Origin: Saprospiraceae bacterium
GTDB taxonomy: Bacteria > Bacteroidota > Bacteroidia > Chitinophagales > Saprospiraceae
NCBI GenBank assembly: GCA_013214355.1
Contig: JABSSL010000099.1
Coordinates: 1-53,657, forward strand
Reading direction: 5' to 3'
DNA length: 53,657 nucleotides
A model generated the notes under the pieces. It worked only from the letters and a program-made list of their open reading frames with translations, ran no database searches and was not told the DNA's origin. The position numbers and the translations under genes are program-made. Of the stretch, positions 17,719 to 26,049 are shown piece after piece. Positions within the stretch are counted from its first letter, which is position 1. Every line of letters begins with the position of its first letter.

Positions 17719-17783
17719 CCCGTCTGGCCAGCTGGACAGGTCTATCTGGCTAGCTAGACAGGCCCGTCTGGCCGCTCGACAGG
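17719..17783. repeat. Three tandem 21-22 bp palindromic units
   Basis: Three direct units of 22, 22 and 21 bases each contain TCTGGC, a central GC-rich palindrome (CCAGCTGG, CTAGCTAG, or the degraded CCGCTCG) and GACAGG. Each unit is itself a partial dyad. They lie 65 bases upstream of the nitrilase-like gene, far more GC-rich than the flanking operator d DNA. They may be a binding array or an RNA structure in the leader. Confidence 0.7.
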
Positions 17784-17848
17784 TAGTGTTTTAGCTATAA
17801 GGGTAACTCCAAAACACAAAAATTGTCAGAGAACCATGAAACAATAGT

Positions 17849-18874
17849 ATGGAGAGATATAAAGCCTTAGCGCTACAAGTGACTTGTAAGGCCGTGAATA
17901 AGGCCAAAAACAAAGAGGAGGCTCAGGATGTAATGAGAAAAACCATCGAGCGGCTTGATCAACAGATTCGCGCCTCGAAGGCTTTTATCGGTCCCGATAC
18001 CAAGCTAGTAGTCCTGCCAGAGTACTTCCTAACCAGCTTCCCGCTGGGGGAGAGTATTGATCAATGGCGAGACAAAGCTTGCTTGGAAATTGATGGTAAA
18101 ATCTATGATTTACTTGGAACAGTTGCGCAAAAGCATGATGTCTTCCTATCCGGAAATGCCTATGAACTCGATTCCAATTTCCCGGATCTCTACTTTCAAA
18201 CCAGCTTTATCATTGATCCTAGTGGGGAGGTGATACTGCGGTATCGCCGGCTAAACTCCATGTTCGCTCCCACCCCGCATGATGTTTGGGATAAGTACCT
18301 CGATATCTACGGACTTGAGGCTGTCTTCCCGGTGGCAGACACGGAGATCGGACGTTTGGCCTGCATCGCTTCCGAGGAGATTCTATATCCGGAGCTAGCC
18401 AGATGCTTAATGATGCGCGGTGCGGAAATTTTCTTGCACTCCTCCTCGGAAGTTGGCAGCCCTCAACTAACCCAGAAGAATGTAGCTAAGCTAGCCCGCG
18501 CCATCGAGAATATGGCCTATGTGGTGTCCAGCAATTCTGCTGGTATTGCCGATATAGCCATCCCCTTCGCCTCTACTGATGGGGGATCTAAAATTATCAA
18601 TTATGAGGGTCTGGTATTGGCGGAAGCCAGTCCGGGCGAAAGCATCGTTGCTCATGCTACCATAGACCTACTTGCACTGCGGCATCAACGCAAACGCATT
18701 GCTATGAGTAACTACATCGCGCGTCAGCGTTTTGAGTTGTACGCAGAAAGTTATGCCAAACATAGTTTTTACCCCGTTAACAGCATTAGTGACAACCCAA
18801 GTTTCACTAAAAAGGACTTCGTGTCCAACCAAGTAGCCGTAGTCAAGAAATTAATCCAAAACGGAACTATTTAA
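17849..18874 (+). CDS. Nitrilase-superfamily (carbon-nitrogen hydrolase-like) protein
   Basis: A 341-residue protein with the nitrilase fold. Glu58 in VVLPEYF is the catalytic base position and Cys172 in LACIASEEILYPE occupies the nucleophile position. The catalytic Lys position, expected in a YRKxHL-like stretch, appears as Arg in RYRRLN (131-136). Active nitrilases and amidases need Glu-Lys-Cys, so activity may be altered or alignment may shift the Lys. The subfamily with ASEEILYPE is recalled from other genomes, but its reaction is not known to me. It probably acts on an amide or ureide arising from the island's substrate. Divergent from the BASS carrier. Confidence 0.75.
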   Translation: MERYKALALQVTCKAVNKAKNKEEAQDVMRKTIERLDQQIRASKAFIGPDTKLVVLPEYFLTSFPLGESIDQWRDKACLEIDGKIYDLLGTVAQKHDVFLSGNAYELDSNFPDLYFQTSFIIDPSGEVILRYRRLNSMFAPTPHDVWDKYLDIYGLEAVFPVADTEIGRLACIASEEILYPELARCLMMRGAEIFLHSSSEVGSPQLTQKNVAKLARAIENMAYVVSSNSAGIADIAIPFASTDGGSKIINYEGLVLAEASPGESIVAHATIDLLALRHQRKRIAMSNYIARQRFELYAESYAKHSFYPVNSISDNPSFTKKDFVSNQVAVVKKLIQNGTI

Positions 18875-18879
18875 GGAGT

Positions 18880-19713
18880 CTATTTCTTGAACAGCATTTT
18901 GGCTACTTCCTTGGCAATACTGATCGTATCTGGACTACGAAAGGGTTGCTTCAATTGCTTGATCCAATAGATCAACTGATCTAGTCGTTCGTTAGCTATA
19001 AAATGACTTGTTCCCGGCAACATACATAGATTAGCTTGGGGTAAGGCATTAAAGATTTCAAGGGTATGCTCAATGGTTACCGCATCTCGATCACCGACCA
19101 TTAGCACGACCGGTACCTTTACTTCTTTCATCTTTTGAATGGGAATATTGGGGTGGAAAGCCATGAGTTTAATTTGCTTGCGCATGGTAGGGTCTTCGAT
19201 CTCGTCATAGCGTCCCACAAAGGTGACCAATTCCGGATGTAGTGCTGTGGAATCCGGTCGTAGATTCGCTCCAGATATTAGCATCGAGTTAATCCGCGAG
19301 GGAAAGCGATACCCCAGAATTAAACCCAATATCCCACCATCACTATGTCCCCAGATACGATAGTTATCGTGCCCAAGATGCTCCATCAGTGCATTCACAT
19401 CTTCTGCCATAGCTTGGTAGGTTAGTTCCGTAGAAGGGCAAGTACTTCTACCATGGCATCTACTATCCATCAAGATAACCTGGAAGTCATCTACCAACAG
19501 TGATACCATCTTGTGTCGACTACTGGCCGAGCCCCCATTTCCATGCAAAATCAACAATGGCTCCCCTTCTCCGAATACCTCATAGTTGATCTTCGCATCT
19601 GGCACTTCCAGGTAGGCTCTCGTTCCTTTAATTCCATCTATGGTGATCTCCTGCGCATTGATTCCCAGCACCATCAGAAGGCATCCCAACAGCCATATTG
19701 TCATTTTTTTCAT
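18880..19713 (-). CDS. Exported alpha/beta hydrolase
   Basis: I take the ATG at 19713 (277 residues), which begins a clean signal peptide MKKMTIWLLGCLLMVLGINA. The 19758 ATG would prefix 15 extra residues. The nucleophile elbow is GHSDGG, the oxyanion strand is LHGNGG, and the C-terminal HFIAN segment carries the catalytic His. It is a probable periplasmic esterase or lactonase. Convergent with the nitrilase-like gene, with only 5 bases between stops. Confidence 0.82.
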   Translation of the reverse strand: MKKMTIWLLGCLLMVLGINAQEITIDGIKGTRAYLEVPDAKINYEVFGEGEPLLILHGNGGSASSRHKMVSLLVDDFQVILMDSRCHGRSTCPSTELTYQAMAEDVNALMEHLGHDNYRIWGHSDGGILGLILGYRFPSRINSMLISGANLRPDSTALHPELVTFVGRYDEIEDPTMRKQIKLMAFHPNIPIQKMKEVKVPVVLMVGDRDAVTIEHTLEIFNALPQANLCMLPGTSHFIANERLDQLIYWIKQLKQPFRSPDTISIAKEVAKMLFKK

Positions 19714-19789
19714 GAATAGATTTTTTTTTGATACAAATCTATGTATCGTCACATCCAATTCATTGTAAAAATCAGACAGTTTGAAATTG

Positions 19790-19927
19790 ATGGAAGCGCT
19801 TTCCTTCGGATATTACGATCAATCCCACTTCAACAAGACCTGCAAAAAAATCACAGGCTTGTCCCCTAAAGAACTCTTCAGCCAGATGAAATTACCCACC
19901 AATGACCTCCTATTTGATGGGGATTGA
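19790..19927 (+). pseudogene. Remnant of an AraC-family regulator C-terminus
   Basis: An open stretch of 45 codons after an in-frame TAA at 19766 reads FGYYDQSHFNKTCKKITGLS followed by PKELF. This is the last recognition helix and tail of an AraC/XylS DNA-binding domain. Everything upstream, including the first helix-turn-helix and sensor domain, is absent and replaced by the divergent hydrolase 5' end. It is therefore a decayed or recombined remnant. It shows that an AraC-regulated gene once stood here before the present MarR gene. Confidence 0.75.
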
Positions 19928-19964
19928 TTATTTGTATATTTACATTCTTCTAATTTCACGGATC

Positions 19965-20441
19965 ATGATGGAAAAAGACACGGGCGCAAGGATCATATGG
20001 CATATCTTAGAAATAAGCAATTTGCTGAATAAGTATGGGGATAATATTAGTCAGGAGGTGGGATTGACGACCCAGCAGTGGCTCATTATGCTATACCTAG
20101 CTGGCGATCCAAACATTCCCTACTTTGATCGTGAACAACACACCAAGCCCTTAATGGCTTCCGAACTCGCCGAAGCCTTCAATGTATCACGCCCAAACAT
20201 TACCAATCTAGTCAATGGACTGCTAAGGAAAGGGATGGTAGAGCAAGTAGCAGATGAGGTGGATCGACGAAAGAAAAGACTAAAACTGACTGAAGAGGGC
20301 ATTAAGCTATTAAAGAAATTGGAAGCGGGTCGGAAAGCCTTTAATAACAATCTATTGAAGGATCTATCCACAAAAGACAAAGACCAATTCCTAGATTATC
20401 TTGCCCATTGTAATAACACCATTATCGGACATTTCAAATAG
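19965..20441 (+). CDS. MarR-family transcriptional regulator (regulon candidate 2)
   Basis: From the ATG at 19965 this is 158 residues. An ATG further upstream would add a hydrophobic tail that overlaps the AraC remnant. The recognition helix ASELAEAFNVSRPNITNLVNG and wing DEVDRRKKRLKLTEEG are close to those of the MarR gene at 16099, so the two may recognise related DNA. It follows the AraC remnant and converges on the next gene. No operator copy lies directly in front of it, so it may be constitutive and act on the distant sites. Confidence 0.85.
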   Translation: MMEKDTGARIIWHILEISNLLNKYGDNISQEVGLTTQQWLIMLYLAGDPNIPYFDREQHTKPLMASELAEAFNVSRPNITNLVNGLLRKGMVEQVADEVDRRKKRLKLTEEGIKLLKKLEAGRKAFNNNLLKDLSTKDKDQFLDYLAHCNNTIIGHFK

Positions 20442-20446
20442 GAAGC

Positions 20447-20887
20447 TCAACCTCCACCATTTCCAACTTTAGCTAGCTGTGGTCTAATGTGTTGGACAAA
20501 ATCTGTACGCATGATCTCCATCTTTGCCAAGACCACATCAGCTACCTCCAATTCTTGCATGGTTCCAAGATTACGTTGCTGAAGTCCGGTAGGTTTAAGA
20601 GCCGACCACGGAATTAAGACGCGCTGCTTAATGAAAAACTGTGCACTGGGAACAATTAGCAGTCCTTCATCCGTTTTGTAGAATTTAAATATGCGCTTAA
20701 AGTAAACCCCGTCAAAATAATTGTAGACTAGGTTAAGGGGAACAACGGACGGTGATTTAGCATCTTTTGTAGTGGGATAGGTCGATAGCAGTGCTCTCCA
20801 GGTATTGTTGTTAAGAATACCTTCCCGCATTCGGTTGTAAATGACCAAGGCAAAAATGACGAATCCTATAAAGAGTAATGTATCCAT
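20447..20887 (-). CDS. Membrane-anchored protein of unknown function
   Basis: A 146-residue protein with one N-terminal transmembrane segment (LLFIGFVIFALVIYNRMREG). A soluble strand-rich part follows, resembling short pleckstrin-like/bPH proteins (IFKFYKTDEGLLIVPSAQFF, VLIPWSALKP). I do not recognise a specific family. It lies 43 bases after the next gene on the same strand, so they may be co-transcribed. Confidence 0.65.
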   Translation of the reverse strand: MDTLLFIGFVIFALVIYNRMREGILNNNTWRALLSTYPTTKDAKSPSVVPLNLVYNYFDGVYFKRIFKFYKTDEGLLIVPSAQFFIKQRVLIPWSALKPTGLQQRNLGTMQELEVADVVLAKMEIMRTDFVQHIRPQLAKVGNGGG

Positions 20888-20930
20888 GTTCAGTCAATAT
20901 CTTTCAAAAGGGGGATTTCAGTCAGCAGTG

Positions 20931-21413
20931 CTAAGGATTGTCCCTCCCGACAAACCTCCCTTTTCCCAAAAGGAAATCAATCGCCCGGAGCACATTTCTA
21001 TCTATGCTCTCCTCCATCTTTAAATTAGCGAGATAACGGATAATTTCTTTCTGCTTGGAAGGAGATAGATTTTCAAAGACCACTTTAGCTTGCGGATTCA
21101 CCTCTAATGCTTTCGTGAATTTGGGAGGAGCTGGAATGGTTCGGTCACTGGGATCAAATTCAATTTCAACGGCGATCTCTTCTCCAACCCTCCTGGGCGA
21201 ATCCTTTAGCATGTTTAGGTTGATGTACAAACGCCAATGATCACTGTATTTCACCAAAGTCTGTTGATAAGGTTTCCCATTAATGGTACCTCGAATAGGG
21301 ATGGCACCTTTGTTCTTATTCGCTTGTTGAAATACCTCCTCGAGAATAGCAGCAGGCACAAAAACGAAAGGATTACCTACAATGATTTCCAAGTTTGCCT
21401 GAAATTGATGCAT
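20931..21413 (-). CDS. DUF1905 / YdeI-type (OmdA-like) protein
   Basis: A 160-residue protein with a DUF1905 beta-barrel N-terminal half (FVFVPAAILEEVF, GAIPIRGTINGKPYQQTL) joined to a YdeI/OmdA C-terminal helical half (ALEVNPQAKVVFENLSPSKQ, KEIIRYLANLKMEESIDRNV). This architecture is common in Bacteroidota. No reaction is known. It precedes the membrane-anchored protein on the same strand and is not obviously linked to the island. Confidence 0.8.
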   Translation of the reverse strand: MHQFQANLEIIVGNPFVFVPAAILEEVFQQANKNKGAIPIRGTINGKPYQQTLVKYSDHWRLYINLNMLKDSPRRVGEEIAVEIEFDPSDRTIPAPPKFTKALEVNPQAKVVFENLSPSKQKEIIRYLANLKMEESIDRNVLRAIDFLLGKGRFVGRDNP

Positions 21414-21543
21414 GTTGAGGTCCGCTCTATTATTTTGAGTTCTTCACCCAATTTACATCTAATCATCAGGATGATAAAACCACCTGAACAATTTATTGCA
21501 ATACCCCGGCTCTCCGTTCAATCTGGAACGTCAGACTTTACCA

Positions 21544-22596
21544 CTATAGCGCTTCTGTTTGAAACCACCGAACCAACTGCTTATGTAATTCTTCAGCTTG
21601 AATAAGTCGATTTCCATCCGCTACCTCTTTTGCCTGCACTTGCTGGTCTCTCAGATAGAACCAGGCTTTCATCAAATGTCCTCCGTGCGCATCTACTTCC
21701 AAGGTCGGGAGATCCATAGCTAAAGCAGCAGCAGGGCTAGCTACTTCGCATTGACGGAAGTCAATATTCTCTGCTTTTCCTCCTCCACCCCACTTCTCCA
21801 AAATATGCTTAGCCATAGTACTAATGCGATCAGCTGTAGCTACATCATGAACACTCACCTGCTGTGGCAATCCTTGTTGGATCAGTTGCTGAATGTACGC
21901 TTGAACAATACTACCGGTCCAATTGAAAATGGTCGTTGGACAGGATAAATCTTGCACGAAGGCAGCCTTCTCATGCTGGAAAGCAGCACGGTAAGCCAAA
22001 TGATAATCCGTTCCTGCTACCAAATAGTCTAGTGCCACTTTATGCAGTATGGAGGCCGGAGGAAGCCCCGTAGGAAGTCGATATTGAACTTGATCGAAAC
22101 ACCAAGGAAAGAAGGTGAATAAATCTCGAACCATAGTCCACACGGTCATCAAATGACTTCCATCTGATTTCGGGCTGATATCTGGAAAATAGGATTGTAA
22201 AATTTCTTCCCGTTGCCGCTCAGTAAAATGCGCAGCATTGTCTAAAAATAAGTGCGAAACTTGATCAGGATAATCTAATGCATATCTTATCCCTAATTGA
22301 GCGCCCGTGGCAGTCCCATAAATGCCAATATGAGTCAACCCTAGTTCCTCCGTTAAACGCCTCATCACCTTGGCGTAGGAACGCATCCCGCTAGGTTTCT
22401 GCGAAAGTCCCATAGATTGTCCGTATCCGGGCGTGTCCGGAGCAAGCACCAAAAAGTGCTCCGCCAATGCCTCCATCAGTGGGATTAGCATCGCAGAGGA
22501 ACTGGGTGAGGCATGAAATAGTAGGAGAGCGGGCCCCTCCCCTAGGGTACGAAAAAAGAGAGGTCGACCTTCAATCGCAATTTGATAGGATTGCAT
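21544..22596 (-). CDS. Alpha/beta-hydrolase-fold protein lacking the nucleophile Ser
   Basis: A 350-residue protein with the hydrolase fold (LLLFHASPSSS oxyanion region, DTPGYGQS, then IGIYGTATGAQLGIRYALDYP). The nucleophile elbow, normally GxSxG, reads GTATG, so Ala replaces Ser. The codons are clear (GGG ACT GCC ACG GGC). A subfamily with G-[YT]-H-T-G-A elbows is recalled, so this may be a non-hydrolytic or lyase branch. It is divergent from the CurA-type reductase, with operator e between them, and therefore belongs to the island. Confidence 0.75.
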   Translation of the reverse strand: MQSYQIAIEGRPLFFRTLGEGPALLLFHASPSSSAMLIPLMEALAEHFLVLAPDTPGYGQSMGLSQKPSGMRSYAKVMRRLTEELGLTHIGIYGTATGAQLGIRYALDYPDQVSHLFLDNAAHFTERQREEILQSYFPDISPKSDGSHLMTVWTMVRDLFTFFPWCFDQVQYRLPTGLPPASILHKVALDYLVAGTDYHLAYRAAFQHEKAAFVQDLSCPTTIFNWTGSIVQAYIQQLIQQGLPQQVSVHDVATADRISTMAKHILEKWGGGGKAENIDFRQCEVASPAAALAMDLPTLEVDAHGGHLMKAWFYLRDQQVQAKEVADGNRLIQAEELHKQLVRWFQTEAL

Positions 22597-22652
22597 AGCA
22601 AGAGTTGTATTTCAGTGTAAACCCTTTTCCAGGAACAGAATCAAAATAAAAT

Positions 22653-22687
22653 TAGTTAATTTAATTAACTATTAAAATGATTAACTA
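22653..22687. promoter_or_regulatory. Operator e: perfect MarR-type palindrome, double site
   Basis: TAGTTAA-TTTAA-TTAACTA is a perfect 7-base-arm palindrome, directly followed by a second TTAA-N5-TTAACTA. TTAA starts at 22656, 22665, 22672 and 22681 (9/7/9 steps, as at operators a and c). It lies 21 bases before the reductase ATG and within the promoter gap of the divergent hydrolase-fold gene. Best-preserved copy of the set. Confidence 0.65.
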
Positions 22688-22707
22688 AATTTTTATTACT
22701 TTTCAGT

Positions 22708-23700
22708 ATGCAAAATACGCAAGTCATTTTACGAGAGCGGCCGCAAGGGATGGTAGCCGAATCTAATTTTGGTATACAGCAGGAACCCATTGGTGAAATC
22801 GAAGAGGGCCAAGTTCTAATAAAAATCGCCTACATTTCCCTCGATCCAGCGATGAGAGGCTGGATGAACGCGGGTACCACCTATATCAAAGGGGTCGAAA
22901 TTGGTGCGGTTATGCGTGCTTTTGCCATCGGGGAAATTATAGCATCAAAACATCCCACCTATCCAGTGGGTACTTGGGTCGAAGGGCTCCTAGGTGCACA
23001 GAGCTATGCCGTTTCCGCTGGCCAAGGCCTCAGAATTGTACCCGCCGAGCAGGGGAATTTATCTTGGCACCTAGGGGTACTGGGGATGCCTGGAATGACG
23101 GCTTATTTCGGCCTGCTAGAACGAGGCAAGCCAGAGGCTGGTGAGACAGTATTTGTCAGTGGTGCGGCGGGAATTGTTGGTTCAACAGTAGGGCAAATCG
23201 CTAAAATAAAGGGATGTAGAGTTATCGGTACGGCGGGTACGGATCAAAAGTGTAATTATCTGATTGAGGATTGCGGTTTTGACGCTGCCATCAATTACAA
23301 GACACGGGATGTCAAGGCAGAGCTGTCACGCCATGCCCCTGATGGCATTCATGTTTTTTATGACAATGTGGGTGGTCCACTCCTAGATACCGCACTGGGG
23401 CGTCTCGCCCGCGGGGCACGAGTAGTCATTTGTGGGGCTATTTCTCAATACAATGCCACCGAAATGTACGGCCCCAAAAACTATATGAAAATTGTTACCG
23501 CTAGAGGATACCTAACGGGCATCATAGTCTTTGATTTTCTGGAGCAATATCCCAAGGCCATTGCACAAATCCAACAATGGTTGGAAGAGGGGAAGATGCA
23601 AACCAAAGAGCACATTTTCGAAGGGATTGAACAGTTTCCTGCAGTCTTAAAGAAACTCTATACTGGTGAGAATTTTGGCAAACTATTGATCAAGGTTTAA
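22708..23700 (+). CDS. NADP-dependent zinc-free MDR oxidoreductase (CurA type)
   Basis: A 330-residue medium-chain reductase without zinc ligands. It opens MQNTQVILRERPQGM, as CurA/prostaglandin-reductase-like enzymes do, with SLDPAMRGWMN in the substrate region and SGAAGIVGSTVGQIAKIKG as the NADPH-binding motif. Members reduce alpha,beta-unsaturated ketones or aldehydes. It lies two bases before the MFS gene, so the two form an operon under operator e. It could saturate an enone intermediate of the island's pathway. Confidence 0.85.
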   Translation: MQNTQVILRERPQGMVAESNFGIQQEPIGEIEEGQVLIKIAYISLDPAMRGWMNAGTTYIKGVEIGAVMRAFAIGEIIASKHPTYPVGTWVEGLLGAQSYAVSAGQGLRIVPAEQGNLSWHLGVLGMPGMTAYFGLLERGKPEAGETVFVSGAAGIVGSTVGQIAKIKGCRVIGTAGTDQKCNYLIEDCGFDAAINYKTRDVKAELSRHAPDGIHVFYDNVGGPLLDTALGRLARGARVVICGAISQYNATEMYGPKNYMKIVTARGYLTGIIVFDFLEQYPKAIAQIQQWLEEGKMQTKEHIFEGIEQFPAVLKKLYTGENFGKLLIKV

Positions 23701-23702
23701 CT

Positions 23703-24935
23703 ATGGCAAAGAAAACATTTTACGGTTGGTATGTCCTACTAGGGCTATGTTTGATCTATGCTGCGTCAAACGGTATCGTGACGCTCTCCTTAAAGCGATT
23801 CTATCCAAGTCTAATCGATGTGTTTTCTTGGACTAGAGAAGAGGTAACCCGCCCAGTCTCTGTCTTCTACTTTGCCTTGGCCTTTCTCACCCCGGTCATT
23901 GGTGCCTTGCTCGACCGCCGCAACCCAAAGCGGATTATGCTAATAGGTTCTATTATTATCTTAATCGGCTTGGCCTTAATGGGGCGTATTCAGAATTTGA
24001 ATCAATTCATTGGGATATACATCATATTGGCCATCGGCCTTGCAGGAGCAGGCTTGATTTCCAGTATGTATATTCTTACTAAATGGTTCCACAAGCATCG
24101 GGGAAAAGCGGTCGGAATTCTATTGGTAGGGGGGAGTTTAGGGGGGGCGCTCTTCAACAAGATTACGGGGGATGCCATTGATGCTATCGGCTGGCGTGAT
24201 GCGACCTTACTATTAGCAGCTATTGGTGCGGTCTTTATGATTGTCCCTTGGATATTTCTGGTCAAGAACAAGCCACAAGAAATGGGTCTATTTCCAGATG
24301 GAGGAGATAGTGAACCAGAAATCAATCTACTGGAAGGAATGTCCCTGGCCGAAGCTTTCAAGACGCCAACGCTTTATCTAATCTTCCTGGCCACTGGAAT
24401 CCTTTGGTTCTGTATTATTGGGATCCAACAGCATCAAGATATCTACTTACAAAAAGAACTGACAATCCCATCTGAGGTGGTAACCAATGTCGGCTCTGCT
24501 TTCTTTTTATTTGGGGTATTGGGGAAACTCATTTTTGGATTCCTCAGTGATCGATTTAATAAAAAGTTGGTGATGGCAGCTTCCATTGCCTTATTGATTG
24601 TTGGATTAATCTTCTTACGCTTGATGGGTACTGATCAAGGCAACTGGTCGCCCTACTATTATGCCACCACCTTTGGCATCGCTTACAGCGGTGTCTTCAC
24701 TATGATTCAAATTGTGGTGGCTGATCTCTACTACGGTAAATCTTATGGAAAAATACTAGGAATTGTATTGACGGTCGACACCTTAGCTTCGGTGGCCGGT
24801 ATCATGTTTCTCGGTAAAATGAGCGGAGCGGATGGTACTTATGTGCCTGCCTTCGGCATCATGGCCATTATGTGTGCCGTGGCCCTCATTAGTTTTATGG
24901 TAGTAAAAACCAATTTCAAGGCTGCCCATTCATAG
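23703..24935 (+). CDS. MFS transporter
   Basis: A 410-residue, 12-helix carrier. GALLDRRNPKRIM in the loop 2-3 position and FGFLSDRFNKKLVM after helix 8 are MFS motifs. It resembles the monocarboxylate/oxalate:formate branch. It is paralogous in type to the carrier at 3135. Being co-transcribed with the CurA-type reductase under operator e, it probably moves a substrate or product of the same pathway. Its stop codon is inside a convergent terminator hairpin. Confidence 0.85.
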   Translation: MAKKTFYGWYVLLGLCLIYAASNGIVTLSLKRFYPSLIDVFSWTREEVTRPVSVFYFALAFLTPVIGALLDRRNPKRIMLIGSIIILIGLALMGRIQNLNQFIGIYIILAIGLAGAGLISSMYILTKWFHKHRGKAVGILLVGGSLGGALFNKITGDAIDAIGWRDATLLLAAIGAVFMIVPWIFLVKNKPQEMGLFPDGGDSEPEINLLEGMSLAEAFKTPTLYLIFLATGILWFCIIGIQQHQDIYLQKELTIPSEVVTNVGSAFFLFGVLGKLIFGFLSDRFNKKLVMAASIALLIVGLIFLRLMGTDQGNWSPYYYATTFGIAYSGVFTMIQIVVADLYYGKSYGKILGIVLTVDTLASVAGIMFLGKMSGADGTYVPAFGIMAIMCAVALISFMVVKTNFKAAHS

Positions 24936-24959
24936 CATTCAGCCTTACCATGAATGGGC
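24924..24959. terminator. Bidirectional hairpin at convergent gene ends
   Basis: GCCCATTCAT and ATGAATGGGC form a perfect 10-bp stem with a 16-base loop, overlapping the MFS stop codon and facing the end of the ThuA gene. There is little U-tract, but the convergent position makes a termination role likely. Confidence 0.5.
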
Positions 24960-24981
24960 GCCCTAGTCGTCTAAAGTTCTG

Positions 24982-25806
24982 TTATTGGTACATCACTGGA
25001 CTTAGCCATTCCTCTTTGTCTTCGTATTTGCTACCGCTAGCCCAACGTAGGCCATTCATTAGCAATTGTTGTGCTTCTTCCGCATAAAACTCTTCTGGGT
25101 TATGTCCCAAGGCCACACAGAAAATACGTCCGTCTCCGTGGTACTTTTTCCAAACCACGGGCATAATGGCTCCGTCGATCCATTCGGCATGCTCCCCGGT
25201 ATAGGTACAAGTAGCTAGTACTTTTATATTCGGATCAACATGCAGATAATACTGCTCTGTTTTTGTCTGGAAATCTTTAATACCCTTGGTAACCGGATCG
25301 TCCGTTCCAGTAATATTGACCGTATATTCGATCTGTCCCCCGGGATGAGCTACAAACTGCGCACCAGTCATGAACTGATACTCTGTATTGTTCCGGAAGG
25401 AATCACAAAAACCACCATGTGCTCCCGCAAATCCAGTACCTCCTTTCACCGCCTTAACCAGTCCCTTGATCTGTTCCTTAGTAATTTTATCCATCGTGAC
25501 GGATTGTACGATTAGATCCATCTGACTCATCACTTCCTCGTTGGCATAAATCTCAACCGTATCCGATAAAGTTACTTCTGCCCCTTCCTTACGAAGTAGT
25601 TCGCTGGCAATCTCAGCAAACAAAGCAGGTTTATGTCCGGGCCAACCTCCATAGACTAGTAGCACTTTCTTTCCGGACAAGGAAGGTAGTTTAGCAGTTT
25701 CCAAACTGGCAGTAGCTACCTCATGATCTCCAACAGATTGGCAAGCGCCAATCAAGAAAACACAGAGGATAAAAGAAGCAAATCTGAGATAAAGTCGATT
25801 TTTCAT
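24982..25806 (-). CDS. ThuA-domain lipoprotein
   Basis: A 274-residue protein with a lipobox (LIGAC, Cys near residue 22) and a ThuA/trehalose-utilisation type fold similar to glutamine amidotransferases. VLLVYGGWPGHKP opens the domain. GTGFAGAHGGFCDSF and a C-terminal FCVALGHNPEEFY are conserved. Such proteins in Bacteroidota are linked to sugar catabolism, but the reaction is undefined. It marks the end of the operator-bearing island and has its own promoter gap of about 240 bp on the far side, in which I see no other feature. Confidence 0.82.
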   Translation of the reverse strand: MKNRLYLRFASFILCVFLIGACQSVGDHEVATASLETAKLPSLSGKKVLLVYGGWPGHKPALFAEIASELLRKEGAEVTLSDTVEIYANEEVMSQMDLIVQSVTMDKITKEQIKGLVKAVKGGTGFAGAHGGFCDSFRNNTEYQFMTGAQFVAHPGGQIEYTVNITGTDDPVTKGIKDFQTKTEQYYLHVDPNIKVLATCTYTGEHAEWIDGAIMPVVWKKYHGDGRIFCVALGHNPEEFYAEEAQQLLMNGLRWASGSKYEDKEEWLSPVMYQ

Positions 25807-26049
25807 AAAGCTTTAATTTTGTTCTGAATTGATGCAAAGTGCTTAAAACTACTAAACTTTTTACAAGCAATAGCCCTTTCTTCACAGGCTAAGGTTATAA
25901 GTCCTTACCGTAAAACGGCTTTGGCCCCAATTCATCATTCCTTCCAACTGATATATCTTAACCCAGACGAATAAGTGGTCTCCGTCATATCCGAAAATTC
26001 TTATCTTGCTTTTCGCCGACACGGGCCAGTTTCTTCAGAAAAATTACCG

